Assembly (NCBI GenBank): GCA_029204225.1
Contig: CM055101.1
Coordinates: 62,316,171-62,380,170, forward strand
Direction: 5' to 3'
Source of the DNA: Diphasiastrum complanatum
Lineage: Eukaryota > Streptophyta > Lycopodiopsida > Lycopodiales > Lycopodiaceae
Length of the DNA stretch: 64,000 bases
How positions within the stretch are numbered: position 1 is the first letter of the stretch; each line of letters opens with the position of its first letter. The notes under the pieces were generated by a model. It was not told where the DNA came from, searched no databases, and worked only from the letters and a program-made list of their open reading frames with translations. This document shows, piece by piece, positions 12,665-25,080 of this stretch. The position numbers and the translations under genes were made by a program.

Positions 12665-12828
12665 AAGCATGGTGCATATGTCTTCCCAGGTTTTAGCCTC
12701 TTTTCTGCATGTTCTTTTCAGACTTGCAATTTTCTAATGGCTAATGGCATACAACTTTCTTGCAGGTAATCAGAGGAAATAGTGTTGTGATGATAGAAGC
12801 ACTGGAGCCTGTTCCTAGAACACAATGA
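10808..12828 (+). CDS. SNRPG: Small nuclear ribonucleoprotein Sm G (four exons, complete)
   Basis: Core member of the heptameric Sm ring that binds the uridine-rich Sm site of spliceosomal U snRNAs. Exons: 10808-10842, 12131-12153, 12459-12580, 12766-12828; total 243 nt, 80 residues plus stop, the usual family length. The protein opens MSRSGQPPDLKKYMDKKL. The Sm1 part carries GVLRGFDQFMNLVLDNTVEV, with the Asp-x-Phe-Met-Asn RNA-binding loop. Sm2 carries VIRGNSVVMIEALEP, with the conserved Arg-Gly. The ATG is fixed by the conserved N-terminus. Introns are 1288, 305 and 185 nt. Intron 3 uses the weak donor GTCAGT, followed at once by a CT/CA microsatellite through which the exon 3 frame stays open. 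No neighbour is functionally related. Confidence 0.97.
12585..12663 (+). repeat. Compound (CT)n(CA)n microsatellite in Sm G intron 3
   Basis: CT repeat at about 12585-12632 followed directly by CA repeat to 12663, starting a few bases after the exon 3 donor site. Read in the exon 3 frame it encodes Ser-Leu and then His-Thr dipeptides. Confidence 0.97.
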
Positions 12829-13868
<1,040 letters not shown>

Positions 13869-13873
13869 ATATA

Positions 13874-13920
<47 letters not shown>

Positions 13921-14194
13921 TTATTTTCTCTCTGAAAAGCTTAACCTAACCTTGAAACACATAATTACTTTTTTTCTATGTAATGGATACAACTTGATTG
14001 TGTATGTGGTGCGATCTCATGCACAAAAAAGCTTCCTAGGTTATATTCATTAGAACATTTTAAATCTCTTTTTGTAAAATGATTTTAGAACATTTTATAG
14101 GTCTATTGCTCATCGCATCTCAAGGTTTTGAAAGAAATTATAATGGGCTTGGCATCTCTTAGTGCCAAGAAATTTTGTTTTTTTTAGTTATAGT

Positions 14195-14195
<1 letters not shown>

Positions 14196-14237
<42 letters not shown>
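14196..14237. repeat. (TC)21 microsatellite
   Basis: Uninterrupted TC repeat. Confidence 0.97.
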
Positions 14238-14238
<1 letters not shown>

Positions 14239-15570
14239 CTAATGTTCTTTCATGTTTCATTTATTAGATATGACAGGTTTAATGTACATATGTTGCACAT
14301 GCTTGAATTTCATAGGCATGCTTTTGATTGCTATCTTAGTACATGGATATATCTTGATGAGTTTGGACTCTAAAGATCTTATGGTGCCTTCAACAATTCA
14401 CCTTAGGATTGTCAATTTTTACCCTTTGTAAGTAAATGTCATTGCTCATTTGGTTTTTTACTCAAGCCATTATGTTGATGTTTGAATAATCTTTTATTTT
14501 CAACTTAATGGAGTGTGAATCTTAATAATCTCACAAGTCAGATTCTAAATCTTAAAATTTAACTATCCAAACCCCAGCTCTTGGAATTTACTTCCATACA
14601 CCAAGTCTCACATTTGCTCACTGTATGAGAGTCACCCTTTGTTAATCACAAATTTTTTTATTCTTGTTGCTATATGAGCATGTGTGCAAAGGGTGGTGAT
14701 AGACAAAATTACATTGATTTGATTTCAAATGTTGGATTATGTGTGTGGTGTTACAAGACATAACGGCCCAGTCAAAGTCTTCTAGATTTTTTTGTATTAA
14801 GTTCGTTATGTTACTTTTTGTATGAGCTATTATACTAAAAATTCGGATGAAGAATGTCTTATTTATGAAACTAAGACTTTGGATACTCCTCTTAGATGGG
14901 CAAGATATTGAATATAATGTGAACATACAAATTTTTTTGTAGTTATTAGTTCAACTCAACAACATTTTACATTTTCAAATTGATAGTTGTTTTAAAATAT
15001 AGTTTACTTGGTTCATTATTCTACTAAATTAATCGATGGGATTTTTTTTTTGACGAATTTGAGATTACTATGGTTGATAGTCATTAAGTTCTACCAATCT
15101 CAAGAATTTTTTTTGTGGATATCGATAGTAGAAAATAATTCAATGCAAATAAATTATTCTAAAAATGGATGATATAATCAGTCCTATAAAGCTTGTATAG
15201 TCTACCAAAATGTAAATAGTCACACTTAGCATAAGGAAGAAAGAAATCCACAACCATTGTATTAGCTTAATTCTATTCACACATCACTCAGTTTCAGCCT
15301 TATTGTGTAGGTCACGAAATGGCCATCCACGTAAACTAGCGTTTCATGGCACACTTTGTCGGTTACTCCATAGAGTTAGTATTTTCTAAAAACAACATAC
15401 CTAATCTCGTCCCATTCACATTAGGGCCAATTAGGGTTAGCAATACGACATATCTATTGATGAAACTCAACAACATATTTGTAATCTAGGGCTAGTGTTG
15501 GCTATGCGCCATTGGGCCTAAATTGTACATGAGTCCTATACCGGTTTAGCACTGTTGCTACCATATTGCA
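14238..15570. other. Intergenic, no gene recognised
   Basis: AT-rich DNA. Open frames up to 94 codons on the minus strand carry no known motif. The right end approaches the gypsy relic. Confidence 0.5.
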
Positions 15571-15669
15571 AATGACATGTCTAGTATTACTAGTAGATTT
15601 GCCTCAACCAAATGGCTTTATGTGCTACACATTGTCTGCTTCTATTGTGGACAAAGCAACTATACTTTG

Positions 15670-15858
15670 CTTATTACTAGACTTGGAAAAGAAACTGTCA
15701 CAAAATTAGAATACATACCCTGTGGTAGATCTATGATAATCACAATTACCTTTGTGAAAAAGGCAGACAGTGACTCTTTGGATGTGTGTGGATTACCACA
15801 TGCTCAACAAAGGTACCATAAAAAACAAGTACCCCATGCCTACAATTGATAACCTGTT
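15670..15858 (+). pseudogene. Ty3/gypsy reverse transcriptase relic, left half
   Basis: Two overlapping frames, shifted at about 15770, read FVKKADS and then [20 protein letters not shown] and PTIDNLF. This is the conserved gypsy RT start (FVKKKDGS.RMCVDYR.LNK). The match stops at 15858, where copia element A begins, and resumes at 20184. Frameshift and truncation make it non-functional. Confidence 0.85.
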
Positions 15859-16575
15859 TGATGCGAAAAATGCACTCAGAAAATGCAAATTTCAGCTAGA
15901 AAACTCTGGTGACAAACTGACAAAGGGTTTCTCGAACGATTCGCGAAACTTTTTTGAAACTCGAATTATTTCTGTTCGAGAATAATTCGTATTGGATCAA
16001 GCAGGTTCTGTAACACAACCAAATGAAATGAGATGAATTCTAAACGAAAACAAAACGAAGCGAAACTTAAAAGAGCTCCGACATTGATTCATGCTGGAAG
16101 CATACAAATCGCGAAACGAAACGAAACGAAGTGAAAGAATTTGCAACAAGATCGATCAAGCTCTATAACGAGACGAGACGAGACGAAACAAAACGAAACG
16201 AAACAAAACAAAACAAAACCTAAGTAAGCCTCTGAAATTGATTCACACTTATAGCCAAGTGATCGCGAAGTGAAAGCATTCGCGAACGAAATCAGTTCGT
16301 CAGAAATTCAGATTTGATTGCTAGTCACTACCAGCTATATCATTCTTACAATCCTTCAGAGAGTAGACAGACACTGCTGATCTACGTTAACAGATTAATG
16401 TAGCATTCAATGAAATCAAACCAATGTGTGCAATTGAATGAATAAGTGAATCAGACACACGAATAATATCAGATTAGAAATTTACAGATTATAAAGATTA
16501 AACTTCTACGTGAGTGGTAGATTAGCCACGATCTAGAATACTTCTGATGATGTCATGATATCAGATCAAATATTT
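15859..16575 (-). repeat. Left (3') LTR of element A, truncated
   Basis: Matches the right LTR from TGATGSGAAAAA to TCAGATCAAATATTT, with an internal deletion of roughly 300 bp around 16470. It carries CGAAA/CGAGA short tandem repeats at about 16110-16220. It ends at a junction with integrase sequence instead of its own U3 end. Confidence 0.85.
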
Positions 16576-16579
16576 TGTA

Positions 16580-18869
16580 GTATGACGAATTGTTGTCATA
16601 TCCTACCAGATATCCATGTTCAGCTTTCTCATCAAGCTTCTTTCGAAGCTTATCAGGGATATGTGCATAAGCTGCACAACCAAAGATTTTGATGTGAGTC
16701 AGATTGGGTTTTCTACCTCCACCACAATTCGTGTGGTGTTGTGTGAGGGACACCATACTTTCCTGTCATATTCTGAATATATGCAGCTATAGCTACTGCT
16801 TCAGCCCACATTACTCTTGGAACTTTCGAGTTGGCCATCATGCATCTGGCAGCTTCCATCAAAGTTCTATTCTTTCTCTCTGCAACACCGTTGTGTTGTG
16901 GTGTGTAACCTGCAGTCCTTCTGTGAATGATATCACGATCATTGCAGAAGTCACTGAAGCGATCCGAGATGTATTGGCCACCTCGATCTATCTTGATCTG
17001 CTTCACTTTGTTGCCAGTGCATCTTTTTGCCCAATTCACATACCCTGTGAATTGTTCAGGTGCTTTTGATTTATTCTGAATAAAATACACTCTGGCAAAT
17101 TTACTATAATCATCAATGAAGGTAATGTAATATTTCAAGCCTCCTACTGAGATCACATTGAAAGATCCACAGATGTCAGAATGCACTAACTCCAGAATCT
17201 TGGTCATTTTGTAGGAGTCCTTGACAAATGGAGTGCGTGACATCTTACCCTTCAGGCATGCATCACAGGTGGTCGAATTGTTCGCATTCGAGATGTTGAC
17301 CCCTGTTATTGCTACATGATGGCTTGCTTGGTAAAGTGCCATTGATTTCATATGGCATAGTCTCTTGTGCCATAGAGTATCTAGCGAATCATCATGAGTT
17401 TGATGCACTTGATCTGCAGACAGACGTACCTTCAGGTGATATAGATTACCTTTTCTTCTGCCTTGAGTGATCAGGGTACTGGTACTAGCATCAACAACGT
17501 TGTATGCTTAATCTAAGAATGTCACACGCATTCCTGCATCAGCTATTCTTGCCACATAAAGCAAGTCCTACTACAGTAGGCACGAACAGAACTTCTTCGA
17601 GTCATCTGTCTCTGCCATTCGTATTGAGCCACAGTGAATCGATATCGTTCACTTGATGTTTGGATCCATCTCCAAGAACAATAAATCTTGATGGATCAGC
17701 ACTTAAAAAATCAGACATAATTTGTCTTGATATTACGAAGTGTGAGGTAGCTCCTGAGTCTAGGATTACCTCATGTGTGTCAGGTGTTGACACTGCACAC
17801 ATGTCTGCACAAATGTAGGCGGTCAAATTATTTTTGTTCGATCTCTCTTCGCCCATTTTTGAGCTCTCTGGCTCCTCGACATAGGACAAACTATTATTGT
17901 TCTCCTATCTGTTCTGTGCTGATTTGTTTCTTGGCTTCAGGCGGCAATCCATGGCTTCATGACCCTTCTTGTGACAATGGATACACTCAATTTTCAGGTT
18001 GGGCCAACACAAATCGACTATGTGTCCTTCGCGTCTGCATCTCATGCAAGTCTTCTTTTCTCCACCTTGATGTTTTGACCTCCCTTTGTTCTTTCATTTG
18101 CCTTTGTCGGTCCCCTCTGCTTGCTGATTACGATCCTGCCTTTGATTTCCCTCTTAGGCCTGAATTGTTTCTGTCTTTTCTTTGTTGTTGTAGAGGGCTT
18201 GGTCAGAAGCATCCTTGTGATCAAGATGCTCTCTAGCCTCGACTTCTTCTCAAATCTCGACAATTGCCTTTTCAAGGGTCATTGTAGGATCCTTTGCGAG
18301 CAGGGTTCTAGTTGTCTGGAAAGATCTAGGTAAGGCTCCCAGCAGATAAGTGAGTTGCTTCTCTGCTGATACTGCATTTTCTGCTCCAGAACTGTGTAGG
18401 GAAAGGAATCCTTCATCTTCCTAATAAAGGAAGGGAGATCTTTGTCGTCCCACTACAGGTTTGTCAACTGATCTTCCAGTCTCATTATTTGACTGCGCGA
18501 TTTCATTTGAAATCTCGTGAGTAGTGTATTCCACATCTCCTTTGCTTTGGAGAGTGTAGCTAGGTCAAGTGTGAGACTATCCTTGATGGATGATGATAGC
18601 AAGGCTACTGCCTTGTCATTTTTCTCACAACAACACCCGTCGCGATTTGCAACGTGTTTTGCGACGTGAATCGCGAGTTTAATCAACACCCTCCATTTGC
18701 GTAGCTTTTTGCTTGATGTTGTAGGCATCTCCTCTGTGCCATCTACCCAAGGGAATAATCCTTCACCCTTTAGTATCAGCGAGGTCTTAACTTTCCATGC
18801 TAGAAAGTTAGATCCCGATGAATCTAGAACTGTACAGATCTTGGATTGTATGCCGCTGATTGAAGCCAT
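16580..18869 (-). pseudogene. Element A gag-protease-integrase remnant
   Basis: Gag starts at 18869 (MASISGIQSKICTVLDSSG), with a gag body ending at a stop near 18453. Further down are two intact CCHC knuckles, CMRCRREGHIVDLC and CIHCHKKGHEAMDC (about 18050-17940). Protease carries the proper ILDSGATSHF (about 17765). GAG-pre-integrase and integrase run 17408-16713, with DICGSF, IKIDRGG and HNGVAERKN giving the D,D,E residues. A further frame, KPNLTHIKIFGCAAYAHIP, runs to about 16580. Stops and frameshifts break the polyprotein. RT and RNase H are absent: the integrase end is fused to LTR sequence. Confidence 0.9.
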
Positions 18870-18982
18870 TGCTCCTGAATTTGTGTTTACTTGTTGATGG
18901 TTGTTTGTTTGAATGCTTAGCTCCTTGGATTTGATAGCTTTTCGGCTATGTCAGACTTTGACAAGGTAGGCTCTGATACCCC

Positions 18983-20178
18983 TGATGGGAAAAAAAAATG
19001 CACTCAAAAAATACAAATTTCAGCTAGAAAACTCTGATGACAAACTGAGAAAGGGTTTCTCGAACGATTTGCAAAACTTTCTCGAAACTCAAATTATTTC
19101 TGTTCGAGAATAATTCGTGTTGGATCAAACAGGCTCTGTAACACGACCAAACGAAACGAGACGAATTCTAAACAAAAATGAAATGAAGCGAAGCAAAACT
19201 TAAATGAGCTCTGACATTGATTCATGCTGGAAGCATACAGATCACGAAACGAAACGAATCGAAGTGAAAGAATTCGCGACAAGATCAATCAAGCTCTGTA
19301 ACAAGACGAGACGAGACGAAATGAAACAGGACAAAATGAAACGAAACCTAAGTGAGCCTCTGAAATCGATTTACGCTTTTAGCCAAGTGATCGCGAAGCA
19401 AAAGCATTCGCGAACAAAATCAGTTCGTCAAGAATTTAGATATGATTGTTGGTCACTGCCAGCTATATTATTCTTACAATCCTTCAGAGAGTAGACAGAC
19501 ACTGCTGATCTATGTTAACAGATTAATGTAGCATTAAACAAAATCAAACCAATGTGCGAAATTGAATGAACAAGTAAATCAGACACACGAATAATATTAG
19601 ACAAAAATTCATTCGAGATCATACAATTGTATAGAATAACATGTGCATAACAGCTACAATATTACCTATTAATCTTCTTGAATTCTAGCAGCACTGCATG
19701 ACAGATCCACGCAGTGCATTGGCGTGAGAGAAATATAGTTCTCTCACGAATCGTGTCTCGCTTCTAGCGGACTTTTGGATCTACTGATCCTCTCAAAATT
19801 GTCTCGCTCACAGGCGGACTGTATTCTAAAGATTTTCGTGTCTTCTTGCTTACTTGCATACTAGCTTATGCATCAACCAAACAGTATATAGTTCGCGAAC
19901 AATTTCGTGTTGCGTCTTGTAACTTAGAGATTAGAAAGATTAAACATCTACAACTAATCGCGAATTACAAGAGTGGCAGATTAGTCACTATCTAGAATAC
20001 TTCTGATGATGTCATGATGTCAGATCAAATATTTGTACCCCTTGGTACTTGGCTGATCTTCTTGGCTGTTCATGGAGCACGACTGATTTCGTGTCGTGTC
20101 GTGTCATGTCGCCTTTTGTCAAAGGTTCAGAATTGAAAGCTAGCAAGGCTTTGGCATTAGAAACATTTTGTTTTTTCA
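18983..20178 (-). repeat. Right (5') LTR of element A
   Basis: Full-length LTR beginning TGATGGGAAA on + and ending TTTTTTCA; on the minus strand TGAAAAAACAAAATG...CCCATCA. It carries CGAAA and CGAGA repeats at 19240-19350. The PBS lies immediately to its left. Confidence 0.88.
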
Positions 20179-20183
20179 CTGTT

Positions 20184-20345
20184 CACCAACTCAAACATGC
20201 CAAATATTTTAGCCAAATAGATCTCAGATCTGGATATCACCAAATTCGAATAACTAAAGGCAATGAGCACAAATGGCTTTTCAAACACGGTACGGGAGTC
20301 ACGAGTTCAGGGTAATGCCATTCGGTCTAAACATACTCCCATCCA
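20184..20345 (+). pseudogene. Ty3/gypsy reverse transcriptase relic, right half
   Basis: Continues the left half: QLKHAKYFSQIDLRSGYHQ, then after a frameshift near 20275 the frame reads FQTRYGSHEFRVMPFGLN. This is the gypsy RT palm region that precedes the YxDD box. Sequence after about 20345 is unrelated, so the YxDD box is missing. Confidence 0.88.
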
Positions 20346-20986
20346 CTACATTCCTAGAATTCATATTCCCCAAATTCCATAATCCCCAAACTTCATATTC
20401 CCAGATTTTTTACTTAATCTACATTCCCCAACCCTCTATCACTCGTCTGGACTTTTCATATTCCCAAGTTCTTTCATTTTCTAACTCATTAGACCCAAAC
20501 TACCAAGATTCACTCAGCTTGTTTCAACATTCCCAGTATTTCCATATTCCCTTGTTCAAAAACCTAGATTCCCAATCACATATCTTTCTCAGATCTTACC
20601 ATCACATTCCCAAGATTTGATTCCACGTAGGAAAGATGAGGCACTGTGCTGCCATTAGGTTGGTGTAAGCACGGTCTGTGCCTTGTGGGGTGTGGAGCGA
20701 CATATTCGAACTGTATGGGTTAACCATTGATACAGAGATGCTGCTCGAATTCGGGTGTAAAGCACGGGTGGTTAACTGCCGGTGCGGGATAGCTACCGAT
20801 CGTTTAGCTATAAGGGCTATCGACCAAAACATAGCCCAATATTTTTATAGCTATATCCCTCTTGACAAAAATGATTTTGTACGTACTGTTAGGATATCTA
20901 TGTCCATCACAAAAATAGGACAATGCCTTTAGTGCCATTACTATAGTTCCTGCTTGTAAATAAAATTTGTCATGTTGAATACAAAT
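20346..20986. other. Non-coding, CATATTCCC-rich stretch
   Basis: 20360-20620 repeats variants of CATATTCCCAA at irregular spacing, a degenerate short tandem array. The rest has no recognised feature. Confidence 0.5.
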
Positions 20987-21643
20987 TGTGAAAAAAGTGG
21001 ATCTTGAATGGATCCAAACTCCCAAAATACTTGGCTAAGATCTTTGCACAACAAGCTACAAAAGCTAGAAATGGCAAAGCATCCTAATGCTACCTTTGAT
21101 ACACATGAACTTGAAAAAGCATTCAAGAGACAAAAGAAGTTAATAAAAGGTACTGATTGTAGCCAAAAACAACAGCATACCAGCCCTACAACAGCAACCT
21201 ACCACTTTTGAAAACCTCTTAAGATCATACACAAAAGCTTGAGGACAATACACAAAGCAATGCTCTCAATGGAGGAAGAAACTGTGACAATGATCTATTG
21301 ATCTCTCTCAACAATACAATAAGTTTCTCCAACCTGTTCTCCATGAATTTCAGCCTAATATAGGTGAGAGAGAGATGACTCTCTCTCCTCTCTCTAGAGC
21401 TTAGGACCCAATTTTAGGACACCAGTAGCCTAAAATAGCCAATTTTGGCCTATATGTCCAAATAACATGATTTTGGTGTCATTTCGAAGGTCCTGAAGTT
21501 TGGGACTTCTTTAATATGAAATATATACTAAAATAAAAGTATCTAGACCTCTTTCACATGTGTGAAAGGCTATATCCAAAACTATCTACAAAAATTGCCA
21601 ATTTAGGCCTCAAACTAGCTAGGAAATGTTGACAATTTTCACA
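20987..21643 (-). repeat. Probable 3' LTR of copia element F
   Basis: On the minus strand the LTR begins TGTGAAAATTGTC right after the polypurine tract GAAGAGGGAG (21644-21655). It plausibly ends ...TTTTTTCACA at 20987. The length, about 657 bp, is close to the LTRs of elements C and D. The outer end is inferred from the TGTG/CACA termini only. Confidence 0.6.
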
Positions 21644-22276
21644 CTCCCTCTTCAACATTGGATGCTAGTTTTAACATAGATCTTGAACACATTCCAAGAT
21701 TAGATCTATGCTTATAATACAGGTCCTTTCCCAATGGTTTGGTGAAGATATCAGCCACACACTCCAATGAAGAGACATGTTGAAGCTCCACCTCTTTGCC
21801 AATGACTTGATCCCTCACAAAGTGATGAGCAATCTCAATGTGCTTGCTTCTAGCATGGAAAACTAGATTGGTTGCCAAGATTTGGGCTGAAAGGTTGTCA
21901 CAATAGATGATTGGTGTCTTCTTAGAATCCAGCAAGTGAAGATCCAATAGCATCCTCTTTATCCAAAGCATCTCCTTGGTGCATGTTGTCAATGCCTTGT
22001 ACTCGGCCTCGGTGGAAGATAGAGAGATAGTAGGTTGCTTCTTTGATAGCCATGAGATAGCTCCCTCTCCAAGATATATTTCAAAGGAACTTGTTGACTT
22101 CCTATCCATTTGATCACTTGCAAAATCTGAATCTGAGAAACCACAAAGTTAGGTGAAGATCCTTCATACAAGATGCCAAAATCTCTAGATCCCGAGAGGT
22201 ATCTTAGTACTCTCTTTCCTAGCTTCCAATGAGCCTCACTAGGATCTTGCATGAATTGACTTAGTTTACCAACCAC
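21639..22276 (-). pseudogene. Copia element F RT end and RNase H (minus strand)
   Basis: The upstream frame reads VGKLSQFMQDPSEAHWKLGK and VLRYLSGSRDFGI, the usual copia block after RT. After a frameshift near 22120, RNase H follows: DRKSTSSF, ISWLSKKQPTISLSSTEAEY, YCDN and HIEIAHHFVRD, then VADIFTKPL. The catalytic D/E/D pattern is visible. The C-terminus ends at the polypurine tract. Everything upstream (gag to RT palm) is missing, so this is a 3' fragment. Confidence 0.9.
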
Positions 22277-22297
22277 ATATTATATCACTAAGAGTGG

Positions 22298-22896
22298 ATG
22301 AAGCCGGTTTGTGTAATCCAAAGGTGCTGAGAATGAACTCTTTGAGGTCAACACACCTCAATGTCGACATTGAGATGTACAAAAGCATGATCATTTATTT
22401 TCCAACGAAGGCCTTGTGTGTAGCAAGGCACATAGAGATAATAGACGCACAGGTAACCAATTTTTCAGTTAGTCTCTTCGTGATGCAGTTTGCCATATAA
22501 AAAAATGTGAAACTAACATTCTGTATTTTGATTCTTAGTCCTCTCAACAAGTTGACTCATTCAGCTGTGGCTAGTATGCCATTAAAAATGTAAAATGCTT
22601 TATGGAATGGTTCATCAACCAAGGGGAAAATGTCGATATATGTCAAGTAATTTGGGTTTGGATGTACACTGATTTTATTTATATGATTTTTTACTTTTGT
22701 GTATTCGTCTAACTTGTCTATTGTTGATAATTTGCAGTTCACAAGTCCGAAATTCACACAAAATGACATATTTGAATTTCGACAAGAGATGCTTAAGATT
22801 TTTCTCTCTAATGCAACATCGGTGACAACGGATCAAGAAAATGGGGAGCTTACACTTGAAAGAGCTCATGGAAAAGAAATTTATATAGAAAAATAG
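22298..22896 (+). pseudogene. Unidentified two-exon coding-like stretch
   Basis: An open frame ending at 22452 (…ARHIEIIDAQ, donor GTAACC) can join in phase to 22738-22896 after the acceptor TTGCAG, reading FTSPKFTQNDIFEFRQEMLK and on to a stop at 22894. The joint gives a continuous frame. I do not recognise the family. It has no clear start and lies beside element F, so it may be a captured gene fragment or part of a transposon. Confidence 0.3.
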
Positions 22897-25080
22897 ATAA
22901 ATGGTCTTATTGAAAGGCCAATACAAAAATATGTACTTCAAAAATTTACATTTAATGTGTACAAATGATGACCCTTTCGGGTCTTTTGACAATTGAGAAA
23001 TAGATTTAATTTATTAGTAATTGTATCTCATAGAGATCAATTGGATACCGCATAATAATGATTTCAAGAATGGTAACTGAATTTTCAGAATAAAGAAATC
23101 CAATAAAACCCAAAAAGCTTTTGAATAGCCATCAAAAGCAATTGAGAAATTGCTTGGTACCAAAAGTTTTGATTCATTTGAAAGAGCATTCTAGTGATAA
23201 TGATTCTTGGGAGCATGTTCATTTGATAAAGAAAAAATTTCTCATTTCTCATTAAGAGGAAAGAAATGTTGTCCTTAACATGCATTGTGGTATTGTAGGA
23301 TAGCCTTCCGAAATAGATCTTATGCCCTATTTGTTAAAGGCACTACCTCATGCAAGAGTGGTTGTGGATGATTACCGATATTAAGAATTGTAACTTGCAT
23401 GTAGAAATACGGTTCTAGGATTTGGGAGAATATATCTATACTCTCACGCATCCCTTGTCGACATATTAAAATTATCGCTTGGTCGTGCTCTCTATGTTCT
23501 TGCTATCGTAGCATCTCTTATAGGAATCTGCTTAGAGGCGCCTAGCCATTTGCTAAATTGTTGGTTAGGTGGATCTTGACACAAGCAGATCTCTTGTGCA
23601 CTTATCTCCTACTCTTGTGATCGCATTGTGCTTCATATATGTAAACATTGAGGACAATGTCCAGAAATTTTTGTCCTAGTCAAGGCATTAGACACCTTTG
23701 CTTAAGGCCTTGATCTGTACACTTCTTGCACAACTGGCTCAAACCTCGAGCTTCAGACTCCCTTAACAAGAGTCAAAAGTCAAACCCTTGCATCATATTT
23801 GATCTTCTATTAGCACTCCACAAGAACATGTTACTGATGCAACAAAGTTGACCCACAAATGGCCTGTTTGTTTCAAGGGAATACATTACCTCATTCCCTC
23901 AAAGTTGCCACCGAAACGTGACGGCCTGACTTTTATGGGAATTCATTCTCTCACCACCTTGGAGTGAGACTATGTTAATACTATCAATTGAGTTCAATAA
24001 AACAATCATTCATTTCTAGAAGAGGAATACCATGGATTCCAATCACAGTGTGCATTTGGTAAGAAACAAAATTCATAAATTTCATATTTATTAGGTTTGG
24101 ATATGAGAAAGAAAATGATTAAAATAGGTGTGCCATCAAAAAGAATGTAAGTCTCTAAGTACATGACAACTAACCTTGACCAGTATACCTGAAGAGTTGA
24201 CCAGCTTCCAACAGTTAACTCACATTCACTCTTGATTGTTTGCAGTGTGGGGTAAGAATACTTTCCCAAACAACTTCATTGTCTTTCTTTAAGCACAACT
24301 CTCTCCAAATCGAGACTGGTTCCATTTGACAATGGAACTGAAAGTAGCTTTGGAAAAAAATTACTGTAAATTAAACTCAGCTTGATGTGAAGTCTAGTAT
24401 ACTAGCGGAAGAACGTTAGACAAAAACAGGTGTGCAATCTTTAGCTTTACTACAAACCACCCCAGGGTCTTAGATCGTCCATTCCATGCATCCCATATAT
24501 ATGCGATGAGATACCTACTCACATCATCAGCGTCAAATAGTAAATGCAGGTCACATGCATACAGGTTTGTCTACAATAGCTTTCGTACATTCATGCAGAG
24601 ACCAATATGCTTGATTCCCATCACTTCAACTGCAGATTGTACGTCCTTTGAGAAGAAAAAAAAAAGTCAGCACTATATAATTCTAAGACTGAACTAAAAT
24701 CTGTGAATTTGATTCTAATGCTCTTCTGATTCATATTTTGGCAGGACAGCAACACAAGATATTGATTGCACAACCCCAATAAGCACAAATTCACAGGCGC
24801 TATGTGTCTCGACTTGCAAAATCAAGCTTAGCTTTGGAATTTCACAAAAATAAATCTACTCAACTAACATACATGTATATAAGGTATCAAAAATTGAATG
24901 TCACTTGATACAAAATTGGAGATCCTCCACTTATTAATGAAGTCAATGAAAACCTTTCAAGACATCATTGAACTCGTAACCATCATGAGATTTAAAATTG
25001 CAAGAAGGACAAGTCTCTATTTCTCCAACATAAACGCAGGCATCGAAACTGACTATGTTAAACTAAACATAGCTATGAAC
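22897..25080. other. Intergenic and MDH 3' flank
   Basis: No coding motif recognised. The part next to 25081 should include the malate dehydrogenase 3' UTR, since that gene reads leftward. Confidence 0.5.

Larger units (their letters stand above)
15859..20178 (-). mobile_element. Ty1/copia element A (minus strand, internally deleted)
   Basis: The outer ends are TG (15859) and CA (20178), flanked by the 5-bp duplication CTGTT at 15854-15858 and 20179-20183. The right LTR (18983-20178, about 1.2 kb) is the 5' LTR in element orientation. The left LTR (15859 to about 16575) is shorter, lacking about 300 bp internally and its U3 end. The primer-binding site lies at 18969-18980 (GGCTCTGATACC on +, tRNA-iMet type). 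The internal region keeps gag, zinc knuckles, protease and most of integrase, but RT and RNase H are deleted. It interrupts a gypsy RT. The LTR start matches element B (TGAARAAACRAAATGTTTCT), so A and B are one family. Confidence 0.92.

Noticed and set aside
16713-17069. Plus-strand 121-codon frame
   Set aside because: Antisense shadow of the element A integrase.
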